A DNA stretch of 64,000 nt from Paenibacillus sp. RC67 (GTDB taxonomy: Bacteria > Bacillota > Bacilli > Paenibacillales > NBRC-103111). The stretch is from NCBI RefSeq assembly GCF_030020805.1, contig NZ_CP125098.1:1034001-1098000 (forward strand), written 5' to 3'. Each line of letters starts with the position of its first letter. The first letter of the stretch is position 1. Positions 44,346 through 52,597 of the stretch are shown one piece after another. The position numbers were made by a program, and so were the translations under genes. The notes beneath the pieces were generated by a model. It saw only the letters and a program-made list of their open reading frames with translations, made no database searches and was not told the origin of the DNA.

Positions 44346-47300
44346 ATGCCACAAAAAAAGTGTAAAACATTATTTCTAGAAGATGTCCCGACAGTAAGTA
44401 ATGATTTCGCGGCACACAACAGACTTTCTAAAACAATAATTAATGTCATACAAACGGAAGAAGTAAGCAAGACTATTGCACTAACAGGCCAGTGGGGAAG
44501 TGGTAAATCCTCAATAATTTCTATTATGAGGAAAGAAACCGACAGTAATATTAAATTTGTAGAATTTGATGCATGGGAGCATGAGGGCAACTTACTTAGA
44601 CGTAGTTTTCTTGAAACATTATTAGACTCATTAGAATATGGCAAATGGATTAAAGGGGAAGATTGGAAAGAAACTCGTACTAGGTTATCAAAAAAGCTGA
44701 AAGTAACAGATACCAAGTCAATTCCCGTGATTACTAGAGAGGGTAAACATTTCATAATGGCATCCGCGTTGTCAGTAGTAGGGCTATTAGGGATTAATAA
44801 AATTAGTTATCCTACTCAAAATACATCAGGTGTACTAACCTGGCAAACTATCCCTCAAATAGCAGCTCCCATTCAAATGTGGGGGGGAGTACTACTCGCT
44901 CTTATGGCAATAAGTCCGGTTCTGGTGTTATTTTACTACCTCTTCACTAAAAAGTCGTCAAATATTTTAAGTGTTTTTTTGAATAAAACAGAATCTGTTA
45001 CACAAGTTGAAACTGCAGAAAGCCCGGAACCCTCATCAATAGAATTTCAAACTGATTTTAACAACATAATTAAAGATGCTTTATCTAAATATAAAAATAG
45101 AAAATTAGTTATTGTAATCGATAATTTAGACAGATTAAGTGAAGATGATATTCTTAAAACTTGGTCGACAATGCGGACCTTCCTCAGTTTTCCTGAAAAA
45201 TTAGAAAATGAATTGCAATGGAAGAAAAGACTATGGATTGTGTTACCGATTGATATAAAGGCTATTGAAAACAAACTTAAAAAGAATGACGATAATCCTA
45301 GTCATAAGAGTTTAGCAAATTCACTAATCGAAAAGACAGTTCAGATACGTTTCGATGTTCCTCCACCAGCTTTATCAAAATGGAAACAGTACATGTTAGA
45401 TTTATTAAACAGGGTTTTTCCAGAGCACTTGAACCAAGATGATTTTTATAAAGTTTATCGAGTATTTCTCTTATATTATATTAAAAAACGTCAAGACGAT
45501 TTGATTACTCCTAGAGCTATAAAATTATACATTAATCAAATTGCTTCTGCACATGCAATATGGGGAGATGAGATACCACTTCAAGATCAGGCTTTTTATG
45601 CTTCTATGAAGCTATTGAATGAAGACATATATAGCAATTTAATTAATATGGATTCTGACCTTAATCAATACAATGACTTGTTGACAGAGAATCATTATGC
45701 CAATATAGCCTCTATGTTTTTAAATGTACAAGAAGAAGAGGCCATCCAAATAATATTAGGACCGAAAATTACAATAGCGTTGTCGAATGGCGATATTAAT
45801 AATATTAATGAATTATCGGAAAAGCCTGGCTTCTTCGAAGTGTTAGAGAAAATAATTGTTGAGGATAGACCTAATTATGAAAGTTCTGACAATTCGTTGT
45901 TGTTAACATCTTATTGTTTGTCCTATATTAAGGTCAAAGATGATGGGCAATTAAAAAGCTTGAATCACGTTTGGGATATCCTTCTAAAAGCATCTGCAAA
46001 AATTAATAGTTGGTCTATACTAGAAAAATTGCATGGCAAGGGATATTTAGAATTGTTACGAAGACATCCCGATAGAAAAAAACTTCTAGTAAATATTAAT
46101 AAATTAAATGATGCTGAAAATGATTTAGCAAATATCTGGCTCAGTACAATACAGGGAATAACCCAATATTTGAAAGAAAACGAATATTATGATGAATTGA
46201 AGAGTATACCTGCTCCAGTAAGTAATCAAATGTTTTTAGACTTTTCAGCTGCATTAAAAAAAGAGTATATCGATCTACTACCTGTAATAAGCCATAATGT
46301 AGATATGCAAGAAGTAGAAGAGGAGCTGATAAGAAGAATCAATCAAAATAGTTATAACGATACAGAGATTAGCGCCATCAAACATCTAACAGAATCAGGA
46401 CAAATTATAGGTAGCGAAGAAGTATTCACAATAATTAATAATAGAATGATTAACTTAGATTCAACCAGTGATCTCGGTATGAATGAATTAAACAAGCTCA
46501 CTAATTTGTTATTACAACTTTTTAAAATGCATCATTATAATGAGGACATCAGATCACAAGTTAATACAATGTACTCACAGGGATATATATTACAACATTT
46601 TTACTATTCTTGGAACAACAGTGTACACTATCATATTTCCGGAATATTGATTTGTAGTTACTATATATTGGGAAAACTCTTTACTAATTCATATCCAGGT
46701 TACTCAGCTACAGGTGAGGGTTACTTGAAATCTTTTCTCTCTAGTCCAAATTCTTATAGAGATATCTTAGTTGCTTTAGTAAACTCTTACAAGCAGTATG
46801 GAGATGTTAATTACTTAATTAATAATCTAACTGAAGATGGAGAATTAGGATTATTGTCGAAAATTATATTGGAAGAAATTATTAAAAATAGCACAGATAA
46901 TTTTTACATTGAAAAATTAGTTTATTTTAACAAATTTAAAATTATTTATAATTTGTTTCCGACGGAATCCATAAAAATGGCTGAAAAATATACTGAAGAT
47001 AATAATTTTGTTGAGCTTTTATTAACTGATGAGTTAAAAGAAGAACTAGTACCATTATATCTTAAAGTGTTAACTGAGTTCCCGGTAACTCAGAGAGAGA
47101 AATTACTTGAATGGATTTTTGATAAACTTTCAGAATGGAATAAGGAAACTTGGAAGGAGCATTTCTCCGAGCGAGGGAATATATACGAGTTGTCGCAGAA
47201 TTTGGTTAAATTACCAGATAACCGATACACCTTAGGTGTTGACTATGCTGATATGTACGTGGATATGATTATAGAAAATGGGTATAAAGAGAATTTTATA

Positions 47301-47744
47301 ATGCAAGGTGAGCTTTTAAATTTCTTCACAATTATCCACAGTAACTATAAAAGTAGTGTAACTCAAAAATTGCGTCAACTCATTACATATAGTGATAATC
47401 CAGTGTTAATTATTTTACATGAGCTATCTAGTGAATTATTTTCAGATAAAGTTATGCTCACAGAGGAATACATTAATCAGTTGGTTAATAATGGGTTCTA
47501 TAAAATTGTAGAAAGAAAAGATGCATCTGAAATACATGGCATAACAAAGGTACTTAAATTAAGGCCGGACATTTTGAAAGCTTGTGAAAGAGATTTTTGG
47601 AACACATTTATTGATCGATTGACCAAAAGGCAGGAGGAACTTGAGGAGGAATCCCCTTTATATAAAGCTCTGAGTGAGCTCATTAATCTTTCTAACAACA
47701 TTTCAAAGAGTTTAAAACTGCAAGGAGCCGCGGGAACTAATTAA
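44346..47744 (+). CDS. KAP-family P-loop NTPase with inserted membrane helices
   Basis: A 1132-aa KAP NTPase. Walker A is GQWGSGKSS (residues 48-56), followed by VEFDAWEHEG, a KAP hallmark. Two transmembrane helices are inserted within the NTPase domain (~136-152 and ~179-199), also characteristic. Walker B is LVIVIDNLDRLS (254-265). PRAIKLYINQI closes the core. About 700 residues of helical C-terminal region with no recognised domain follow. KAP proteins include PifA, which excludes phage T7, and several defence-island proteins. Start after AGGGGGATTTTAT. It is expected to be anchored to the inner membrane with the NTPase on the cytosolic side. Confidence 0.88.
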   Translation: MPQKKCKTLFLEDVPTVSNDFAAHNRLSKTIINVIQTEEVSKTIALTGQWGSGKSSIISIMRKETDSNIKFVEFDAWEHEGNLLRRSFLETLLDSLEYGKWIKGEDWKETRTRLSKKLKVTDTKSIPVITREGKHFIMASALSVVGLLGINKISYPTQNTSGVLTWQTIPQIAAPIQMWGGVLLALMAISPVLVLFYYLFTKKSSNILSVFLNKTESVTQVETAESPEPSSIEFQTDFNNIIKDALSKYKNRKLVIVIDNLDRLSEDDILKTWSTMRTFLSFPEKLENELQWKKRLWIVLPIDIKAIENKLKKNDDNPSHKSLANSLIEKTVQIRFDVPPPALSKWKQYMLDLLNRVFPEHLNQDDFYKVYRVFLLYYIKKRQDDLITPRAIKLYINQIASAHAIWGDEIPLQDQAFYASMKLLNEDIYSNLINMDSDLNQYNDLLTENHYANIASMFLNVQEEEAIQIILGPKITIALSNGDINNINELSEKPGFFEVLEKIIVEDRPNYESSDNSLLLTSYCLSYIKVKDDGQLKSLNHVWDILLKASAKINSWSILEKLHGKGYLELLRRHPDRKKLLVNINKLNDAENDLANIWLSTIQGITQYLKENEYYDELKSIPAPVSNQMFLDFSAALKKEYIDLLPVISHNVDMQEVEEELIRRINQNSYNDTEISAIKHLTESGQIIGSEEVFTIINNRMINLDSTSDLGMNELNKLTNLLLQLFKMHHYNEDIRSQVNTMYSQGYILQHFYYSWNNSVHYHISGILICSYYILGKLFTNSYPGYSATGEGYLKSFLSSPNSYRDILVALVNSYKQYGDVNYLINNLTEDGELGLLSKIILEEIIKNSTDNFYIEKLVYFNKFKIIYNLFPTESIKMAEKYTEDNNFVELLLTDELKEELVPLYLKVLTEFPVTQREKLLEWIFDKLSEWNKETWKEHFSERGNIYELSQNLVKLPDNRYTLGVDYADMYVDMIIENGYKENFIMQGELLNFFTIIHSNYKSSVTQKLRQLITYSDNPVLIILHELSSELFSDKVMLTEEYINQLVNNGFYKIVERKDASEIHGITKVLKLRPDILKACERDFWNTFIDRLTKRQEELEEESPLYKALSELINLSNNISKSLKLQGAAGTN

Positions 47745-47844
47745 CATACGATTTATGACAATTGTCGTTCCAATAAGTGCCAAATAGACGTTACAAAACA
47801 CCCCCAAAAGGAGTGTTTTGTATGCCAAAGTGAATTACAACTCA
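47745..47844. repeat. right end repeat array
   Basis: Read on the minus strand from 47844: 23-bp terminal repeat ending TTTGGCAT, then a hairpin, TAACGT, then TTTGGCAC-N6-GAACGA (47786-47767), then ATTGTCAT. This mirrors the left end array, with a hairpin inserted into the first motif. Confidence 0.65.
47793..47821 (+). terminator. hairpin inside right end
   Basis: ACAAAACAC (47793-47801) with GTGTTTTGT (47813-47821). Probably the terminator of the KAP gene; the T-tract is poor. It interrupts the first end motif. Confidence 0.5.
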
Positions 47845-47845
47845 C

Positions 47846-47852
47846 AAAGACT
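47846..47852. repeat. target-site duplication, right copy
   Basis: AAAGACT directly right of the element; also the start of the terminator stem. Confidence 0.75.
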
Positions 47853-47892
47853 GGAAACGATCCATCTTCACCGACCGTAGCCAGTCTTTTTT
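47846..47892 (+). terminator. original trmH terminator, displaced by the insertion
   Basis: AAAGACTGG (47846-47854) pairs with CCAGTCTTT (47881-47889) followed by TTTT. Its first seven bases are the target-site duplication, so before insertion it followed the trmH-family stop codon directly. Confidence 0.85.
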
Positions 47893-48003
47893 GTCCGCCG
47901 CGGAGAGCATCGTCATCGAATATCGAGACTCAAAAAAAATAATAAGATTATATATAATTAATAGTTGCAAATGAATCATGTTTAACATACAATGAATTTG
48001 TGA

Positions 48004-48025
48004 TTAGTGATTGATCAATCAATAA
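48004..48025. promoter_or_regulatory. TetR operator ahead of its own gene
   Basis: 14-bp perfect palindrome TGATTGATCAATCA (48008-48021) within a 22-bp near-symmetric site. The same palindrome is at 48593. Confidence 0.7.
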
Positions 48026-48047
48026 TGTAATGAAAGAGGTACCTGTT

Positions 48048-48569
48048 ATGGCAAAAGGAAATGCATCTTCCGCTAATCGTCGTACAGACATTGTATCTGC
48101 CGCTATTGAAGTATTTGCAGAAATTGGCTATTACCGTGCAACTACGGCTCAAGTAGCAGAACGCGCCTCCATTTCCCAGCCCTACGTGTATCGTTTCTTT
48201 ACGAAGGAGTCCTTGCTGGTGGAAGCGCTGGAGGTATCTTGGCAGCGAATTTTACAAGCATTTCAACGCGTGATCGACACAGCGTCTCCTGAGCAATTAG
48301 AGATAGGCCTGATTAGAGCCTATGAGGAAGTTATGGAATCGCATCGCAGTGAAATTTTACTTCAAATGCAAGCCCAGACAATTCGCGAAACACCGATCCG
48401 CGATGCTATGAGGCAGGGGATGGGGCAAGTGAAACAGCTGGTAGAAGATGCTTTTGTGCAAGCTGGAATACCTGATGCGGAAGAACGGACATCGGATTTT
48501 TTGGCTAGAGGAATGCTTTGTAATGTATCGATGGCGATGGAGATGCCAGGCTTGTTAGTGAAGAAGTAA
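48048..48569 (+). CDS. TetR-family repressor of the adjacent oxidoreductase
   Basis: A 173-aa TetR regulator with HTH at residues ~25-52 (TTAQVAERASISQPYVYRFF). The start at 48048 follows AAAGAGGT. The 14-bp palindrome TGATTGATCAATCA lies directly upstream and again before the next gene, which supports autoregulation and control of the oxidoreductase. The effector is probably an electrophile or quinone, as in similar pairs; that is inference. Confidence 0.9.
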   Translation: MAKGNASSANRRTDIVSAAIEVFAEIGYYRATTAQVAERASISQPYVYRFFTKESLLVEALEVSWQRILQAFQRVIDTASPEQLEIGLIRAYEEVMESHRSEILLQMQAQTIRETPIRDAMRQGMGQVKQLVEDAFVQAGIPDAEERTSDFLARGMLCNVSMAMEMPGLLVKK

Positions 48570-48592
48570 AGAGAAATTTTTTTCTAGCATTG

Positions 48593-48638
48593 TGATTGAT
48601 CAATCAATAACTAATCACACAATTGTATTATTGATCAA
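48593..48638. promoter_or_regulatory. TetR operators ahead of the oxidoreductase
   Basis: Exact copy of TGATTGATCAATCA at 48593-48606 and a weaker site TTGATCAA (48631-48638). Confidence 0.65.
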
Positions 48639-48674
48639 CCGATAAATATAACGGAGTCGAGAGGAGCAAATCCA

Positions 48675-49241
48675 ATGAATCATCTTATCGTTTATGCACA
48701 TCCAAGAAAAGAAAGCTTTAACCATGCTATTCTGGAAACAGCTGTTGAAGGCCTTCAACAAAAGGGCCATGAGGTTGTAGTCCGCGATCTATATGCGATG
48801 GGTTTTCAGCCTGCTTTGGGCAGCAGTGAAATCATTGGAGGAATAGGCGAAGATGTCGTACAGGAGCAAGAGCATTTAAGATGGGCAGATGTGATTACGT
48901 TTATTTATCCTATATGGTGGACGGGGTTGCCGGCGATAATGAAAGGATACATTGAGCGTGTATTCTCCTATGGATTTGCTTACAAATATGTGAATGGAGT
49001 TCAAATGGGACTTTTAAAAGGGAAAAAGGTCGTAATTATCAACACGCAGGGCAAGTCGCATGCTGAATATGCGGCTAGTGGAATGGATCAAGCACTCCGA
49101 TTAACTTCCGACAAAGGAATTTTTGAATACTGCGGCTTGGAAGTTATGTATCATCTCTTCTTAGAATCTGTACCCCAGTCTAACGAAACGACACGTGCAG
49201 CGTGGCTGCAACAAATCGCGGACATGGCAAGTAAAGCTTAA
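48675..49241 (+). CDS. flavodoxin-fold NAD(P)H oxidoreductase (NQO/KefF-like)
   Basis: A 188-aa FMN/FAD-dependent NAD(P)H:quinone oxidoreductase-like protein: LIVYAHPRKESFNHAI (flavin phosphate site), the loop YPIWWTGLPAIMKGYIERVFSYGFAY, and GKKVVIINTQG. GAGGAG precedes the ATG. Two copies of the TetR palindrome lie in its promoter. Cytosolic; it probably reduces quinones or electrophiles by two electrons. Confidence 0.9.
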   Translation: MNHLIVYAHPRKESFNHAILETAVEGLQQKGHEVVVRDLYAMGFQPALGSSEIIGGIGEDVVQEQEHLRWADVITFIYPIWWTGLPAIMKGYIERVFSYGFAYKYVNGVQMGLLKGKKVVIINTQGKSHAEYAASGMDQALRLTSDKGIFEYCGLEVMYHLFLESVPQSNETTRAAWLQQIADMASKA

Positions 49242-49390
49242 ATATAATAATTGTTTTTTCAATAAATATATGGAACAAAAGAAAAGAAAGCAGCGTAAAT
49301 TGATAGTAGAACGTTGGCGTGTACCTTAAAATAAAGTTGTTGACAAATGCATTTTGTAGGAGTAGTATTCAAATGTAATTTATATGTCCT

Positions 49391-49515
49391 CGTTAGGTGA
49401 GGCTCCTATACAAATACAGGCCACTGCCCGGAAACATCGAAAGATGCCAATGGGTAGAACAGGGATTGCCGGATTAAGGCTTTTCATAAGGTGGCTAAGA
49501 GGTGACAGCATCTCT
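49391..49515 (+). ncRNA. M-box (ykoK) magnesium riboswitch
   Basis: Consensus blocks in order: CGTTAGGTGAGGCTCCTATA, GCCACTGCCCGGAAACATCG, GATGCCAATGGGTAGAACAG, GGATTGCCGGATTAAGGC, and AAGAGGTGACAGCATCTCTT. The aptamer senses Mg2+. It lies 390 bp ahead of mgtA. The expression platform is the terminator at 49580 with a competing partner CTAGGGGG (49542-49549). Confidence 0.95.
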
Positions 49516-49579
49516 TTACGTTGTATAGTGCCAAAACTCGACTAGGGGGAGCGGATGTTTTTTTGTGCGCATTCTTATG

Positions 49580-49607
49580 CCCTCTAGTCATTTGCTAGAG
49601 GGTTTTT
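49580..49607 (+). terminator. M-box expression-platform terminator
   Basis: CCCTCTAG (49580-49587) with CTAGAGGG (49595-49602) then TTTTT. CTAGGGGG at 49542-49549 can pair with the first arm (one G-U), forming the antiterminator. Confidence 0.88.
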
Positions 49608-49636
49608 CTATTTGAAACAAGGGGGGAACATCCACC

Positions 49637-49810
49637 ATGGACAGTAGTAGTCGAAGTTGTCATTATCACAGTTATTATCAACAGCATGTAAGCAGGGAGA
49701 GTCGTTATGTTCGCTCTCAAATGTTCCCCATACTTAATTTTCCCAAAAATCCTACTATTGAGGTAGGTTTATTTAAGTGTGCACATTTGACTTGTAGGCG
49801 AATAGGATAA
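49637..49810 (+). CDS. 57-codon leader ORF between two mgtA attenuators
   Basis: MDSSSRSCHYHSYYQQHVSR... to ...CRRIG, 57 codons, with AAGGGGGGAACAT just before it. It ends 14 nt before a second terminator. Its codons 20-22 contain CAGGGAGAG (49693-49701), which can pair with the first arm of that terminator. GGGGAACAT (49623-49631, in the ribosome site) is complementary to ATGTTCCCC (49721-49729) inside the ORF. The peptide itself looks unremarkable, so a role as a translated leader controlling mgtA read-through is more likely than a stable product. Coding status is inferred. Confidence 0.5.
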   Translation: MDSSSRSCHYHSYYQQHVSRESRYVRSQMFPILNFPKNPTIEVGLFKCAHLTCRRIG

Positions 49811-49823
49811 CGATTTAACATTC

Positions 49824-49853
49824 AGCTCTCCCTGATCCAGGGAGAGCTTTTTT
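49824..49853 (+). terminator. second terminator ahead of mgtA
   Basis: Perfect 11-bp stem AGCTCTCCCTG (49824-49834) and CAGGGAGAGCT (49838-49848), then TTTTTT. It must be passed for mgtA to be expressed. Confidence 0.88.
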
Positions 49854-49905
49854 GCGTTTGTCTATTAATTTAAGTTCAATGGAACCGATTGGGGAGGTAA
49901 TGAAA

Positions 49906-52545
49906 ATGAAACACGAAAAAACAAATAAAGAAGTATGGAACAAAAAGATTTCAGAAGGACTCATCGAGGCATCCGTAAGTCACCTGGACGACTTGATGGA
50001 TGACCTAACCACTAGCTATAAGGGGCTTACGGAAGCGGAAGCGAAAAAGAAAATCGAACAGTACGGCTTCAATCAGATTGCTCATGATAAGCCTCCAGTC
50101 TGGTTTATACAATTGCTCTTGTGCTTTAAAAATCCATTCATTCTCATTCTGCTGGGTCTGGATGTGTTCTCATATTTCACGGATGACTTAGAGGCTGTTA
50201 TGATCATCAGTACGATGGTTTCGATCAGTGTACTGATCACCTTCACTCAGGAGTTTCGTTCTATCAGAACTGCGGAGAAGTTGAAGGCGATGGTCAAGAC
50301 AACGGTAACTGTAACGCGGCAAGCCGTAAGAAAAGAAATGGATATGGAGCAGCTGGTTCCCGGCGATATCATTCACTTGTCTGCAGGGGACCTTGTCCCG
50401 GCCGATGTAAGATTAATTACATCCAAAGATTTGTTTGTCGCAGAAGCTTCTTTGACGGGAGAGGCTCTGCCGGTTGAAAAGCAGGATACTATGCCTCGTG
50501 GAATGGCAAGAAGAATAAGGGATAAGTATAGCCGGCCGATTCACGCGCTGGAGCTCGCCAATATGTGCTATATGGGAACTAATATCATTAGTGGTACGGC
50601 GACAGCCCTCGTGATTTCCACAGGAGTTTCCACCTATTTTGGCTCCATGGCCAAAACGCTCGTCGGGAAACGTCCAATGACCAGTTTTGATAAAGGTGTG
50701 AACAGTGTCACCTTTGTTATTATCCGCTTTATGCTCATTATGGTTCCTATCATCTTTTTCGTTAATGGTTTTACAAAAGGAGATTGGATGGAAGCCTTGT
50801 TCTTCGGGCTCTCTGTCGCCGTAGGTTTAACGCCGGAGATGCTTCCGGTCATTGTGACCGCCAACCTAGCAAAAGGTGCTGCAACGATGGCTCGCAACAA
50901 GGTGGTTGTGAAGAAGCTGAATGCCATTCAGAATCTGGGTGCGATGAATATTCTTTGTACAGATAAAACTGGTACGTTAACTCAGGATAAAATCATTCTG
51001 GAGAAGCATTTGGATATTTACGGCAGAGAAGATGATAATGTGCTGGAATACGCTTATTTGAACAGCTACCATCAGACAGGGCTAAAAAACTTGCTGGATG
51101 TCGCCGTATTGGAGCATGCAGAGCTAATGGATGTTCTGGGTGCGCAAAAAAATTACACTAAAGTCGATGAAATCCCGTTTGATTTCAATCGCCGCCGCAT
51201 GTCGGTCGTCTTGGAGAAAGAGGGGAAAGAACATATCCTCATTTGCAAAGGGGCTATGGAAGAAATACTAAGCATCTGTACTCATGCGTTGGATGACCGG
51301 GAAGTCGTACCGATGACTGCAGAGATGACGAAGGAGGTAAAAGGGCTCGTAGATGATCTGAACACGGATGGGCTGCGCGTTATTGCCGTGGCTATCAAAA
51401 GCTCGACTCCGAGAGGGGGAGCGTATGGTGTGAAGGATGAAAGCGATATGGTCCTCGTAGGGTATATCGGCTTCCTCGATCCTCCAAAGGAAAGCGCAGC
51501 GATGGCGATACGGGCATTAAAAGAAAATGGCGTGTCCGTCAAGGTGCTTACGGGTGACAATGCGGCAGTAACCAGCAAGGTTTGTCGTGAAGTCGGTCTG
51601 GAAGTGAAACAGATTTGTCTCGGGAGCGACATCGAGCATCTTACTGATGAACAATTAGCGGAATTGGCCGAGAGAACGACCGTGTTCGCCAAGCTGAATC
51701 CGCTGCAAAAAGCAAGAATAGTGCGTGCTCTCCAAAGCAAAGGACATACCGTAGGATTTATGGGAGATGGGATTAATGACGCCGCTTCGTTGAAAGATGC
51801 TGATGTAGGCATTTCTGTCGATACGGCAGTGGATATTTCCAAGGAGTCGGCAGATATTATATTGCTGGAAAAAAGCTTGATGGTACTGGAGGAAGGTGTC
51901 ATCGAGGGCCGTAGAACATTCGGGAATATTATCAAATATATTAAGATGACGACAAGCTCTAACTTCGGAAACATGTTCAGCGTATTGGGATCCAGCATGT
52001 TCTTGCCGTTCCTTCCAATGCTGCCGATTCATCTGCTCATCCAAAACCTGTTCTACGATATTTCGCAGCTTTCTATCCCTTGGGATCATATGGATAAAGA
52101 GTTCTTGAAAGAACCGAAAAAATGGGACGCCTCTTCAGTAGGAAGATTTATGATCTTTATCGGTCCCATCAGCTCGATCTTCGATTATGCAACTTACTTC
52201 GTCATGTATTACGTATTTGCAGCCAATCATGTAGAGGCTCAATCGTTATTCCAGTCGGGCTGGTTTATTGAGGGGCTATTATCGCAAACATTGATTGTGC
52301 ATATGATTCGTACGGAAAAAATTCCATTTATCCAAAGACGCGCTAGTTGGCCGGTCATCCTTCTAACTAGTGCAATCATGATCGCCGGTATTTATATTCC
52401 ATTCTCTTCATTTGGCGAAAGCATAGGTCTTACCCCACTCCCATTAAGCTATTTCCCATGGCTCGTCGCCATCTTGTTAAGCTATTGTGTTCTGACTCAA
52501 CTGGTCAAAACATGGTATATTCGTAAGTTTAACGAGTGGTTGTAA
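49906..52545 (+). CDS. mgtA: magnesium-translocating P-type ATPase
   Basis: An 880-aa type IIIB P-type ATPase importing Mg2+. N-terminal part GLTEAEAKKKIEQYGFNQI; TGEALPVEK (actuator, TGES-like variant); phosphorylation loop ILCTDKTGTLTQD with Asp353; KGAMEEI; LTGDNAAVTSKV; MGDGINDAASLKDADVGISVD. About ten transmembrane helices in the MgtA arrangement. GGGGAGG supports ATG 49906 (an ATG at 49900 is closer). Preceded by an M-box riboswitch and a second attenuator, so expression is limited to Mg2+ starvation. Confidence 0.95.
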   Translation: MKHEKTNKEVWNKKISEGLIEASVSHLDDLMDDLTTSYKGLTEAEAKKKIEQYGFNQIAHDKPPVWFIQLLLCFKNPFILILLGLDVFSYFTDDLEAVMIISTMVSISVLITFTQEFRSIRTAEKLKAMVKTTVTVTRQAVRKEMDMEQLVPGDIIHLSAGDLVPADVRLITSKDLFVAEASLTGEALPVEKQDTMPRGMARRIRDKYSRPIHALELANMCYMGTNIISGTATALVISTGVSTYFGSMAKTLVGKRPMTSFDKGVNSVTFVIIRFMLIMVPIIFFVNGFTKGDWMEALFFGLSVAVGLTPEMLPVIVTANLAKGAATMARNKVVVKKLNAIQNLGAMNILCTDKTGTLTQDKIILEKHLDIYGREDDNVLEYAYLNSYHQTGLKNLLDVAVLEHAELMDVLGAQKNYTKVDEIPFDFNRRRMSVVLEKEGKEHILICKGAMEEILSICTHALDDREVVPMTAEMTKEVKGLVDDLNTDGLRVIAVAIKSSTPRGGAYGVKDESDMVLVGYIGFLDPPKESAAMAIRALKENGVSVKVLTGDNAAVTSKVCREVGLEVKQICLGSDIEHLTDEQLAELAERTTVFAKLNPLQKARIVRALQSKGHTVGFMGDGINDAASLKDADVGISVDTAVDISKESADIILLEKSLMVLEEGVIEGRRTFGNIIKYIKMTTSSNFGNMFSVLGSSMFLPFLPMLPIHLLIQNLFYDISQLSIPWDHMDKEFLKEPKKWDASSVGRFMIFIGPISSIFDYATYFVMYYVFAANHVEAQSLFQSGWFIEGLLSQTLIVHMIRTEKIPFIQRRASWPVILLTSAIMIAGIYIPFSSFGESIGLTPLPLSYFPWLVAILLSYCVLTQLVKTWYIRKFNEWL

Positions 52546-52568
52546 AAAAGAAGCAGCTGGGCAGCTGC
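52544..52568 (-). terminator. terminator (minus strand) after the RodA-like gene
   Basis: GCAGCT (52553-52558) with AGCTGC (52563-52568); the plus-strand AAAAAAG at 52544-52550 gives CTTTTTT on the minus strand. Confidence 0.6.
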
Positions 52569-52597
52569 AACGAGATGATTTATTAAAGTAAGCAGGT

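Larger units (their letters stand above)
39361..47845. mobile_element. 8.5-kb transposase-less element with inverted, repeated ends
   Basis: Left end 39362-39384 and right end 47822-47844 are 23-bp inverted repeats matching at 21 positions (TGAGTTGTAATYCACTTTGKC, then AT). Outside them the 7-mer AAAGACT occurs at 39354-39360 and 47846-47852, as expected for a target-site duplication. Inside each end are further copies of a motif TTTGKCAY-N6/7-GAACGW. Contents are visibly AT-richer than the flanks: frameshifted XRE gene, esterase fragment, TPR protein, small ORF, KAP NTPase. No transposase, recombinase or integrase is recognised. Repeated end sites are typical of Tn7-, Mu- and IS21-type transposases; the family here is not established. 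Confidence 0.82.

Noticed and set aside
39361..47845. Simple interpretation as a Tn7 element with 5-bp duplication
   Set aside because: The flanking direct repeat is 7 bp, the terminal bases are not 5'-TGT on the left, and no tns genes are present. The family is left open.
49852..49905. Upstream TTG start for mgtA
   Set aside because: It lies inside the T-tract of the second attenuator and has no ribosome site; GGGGAGG supports 49906.
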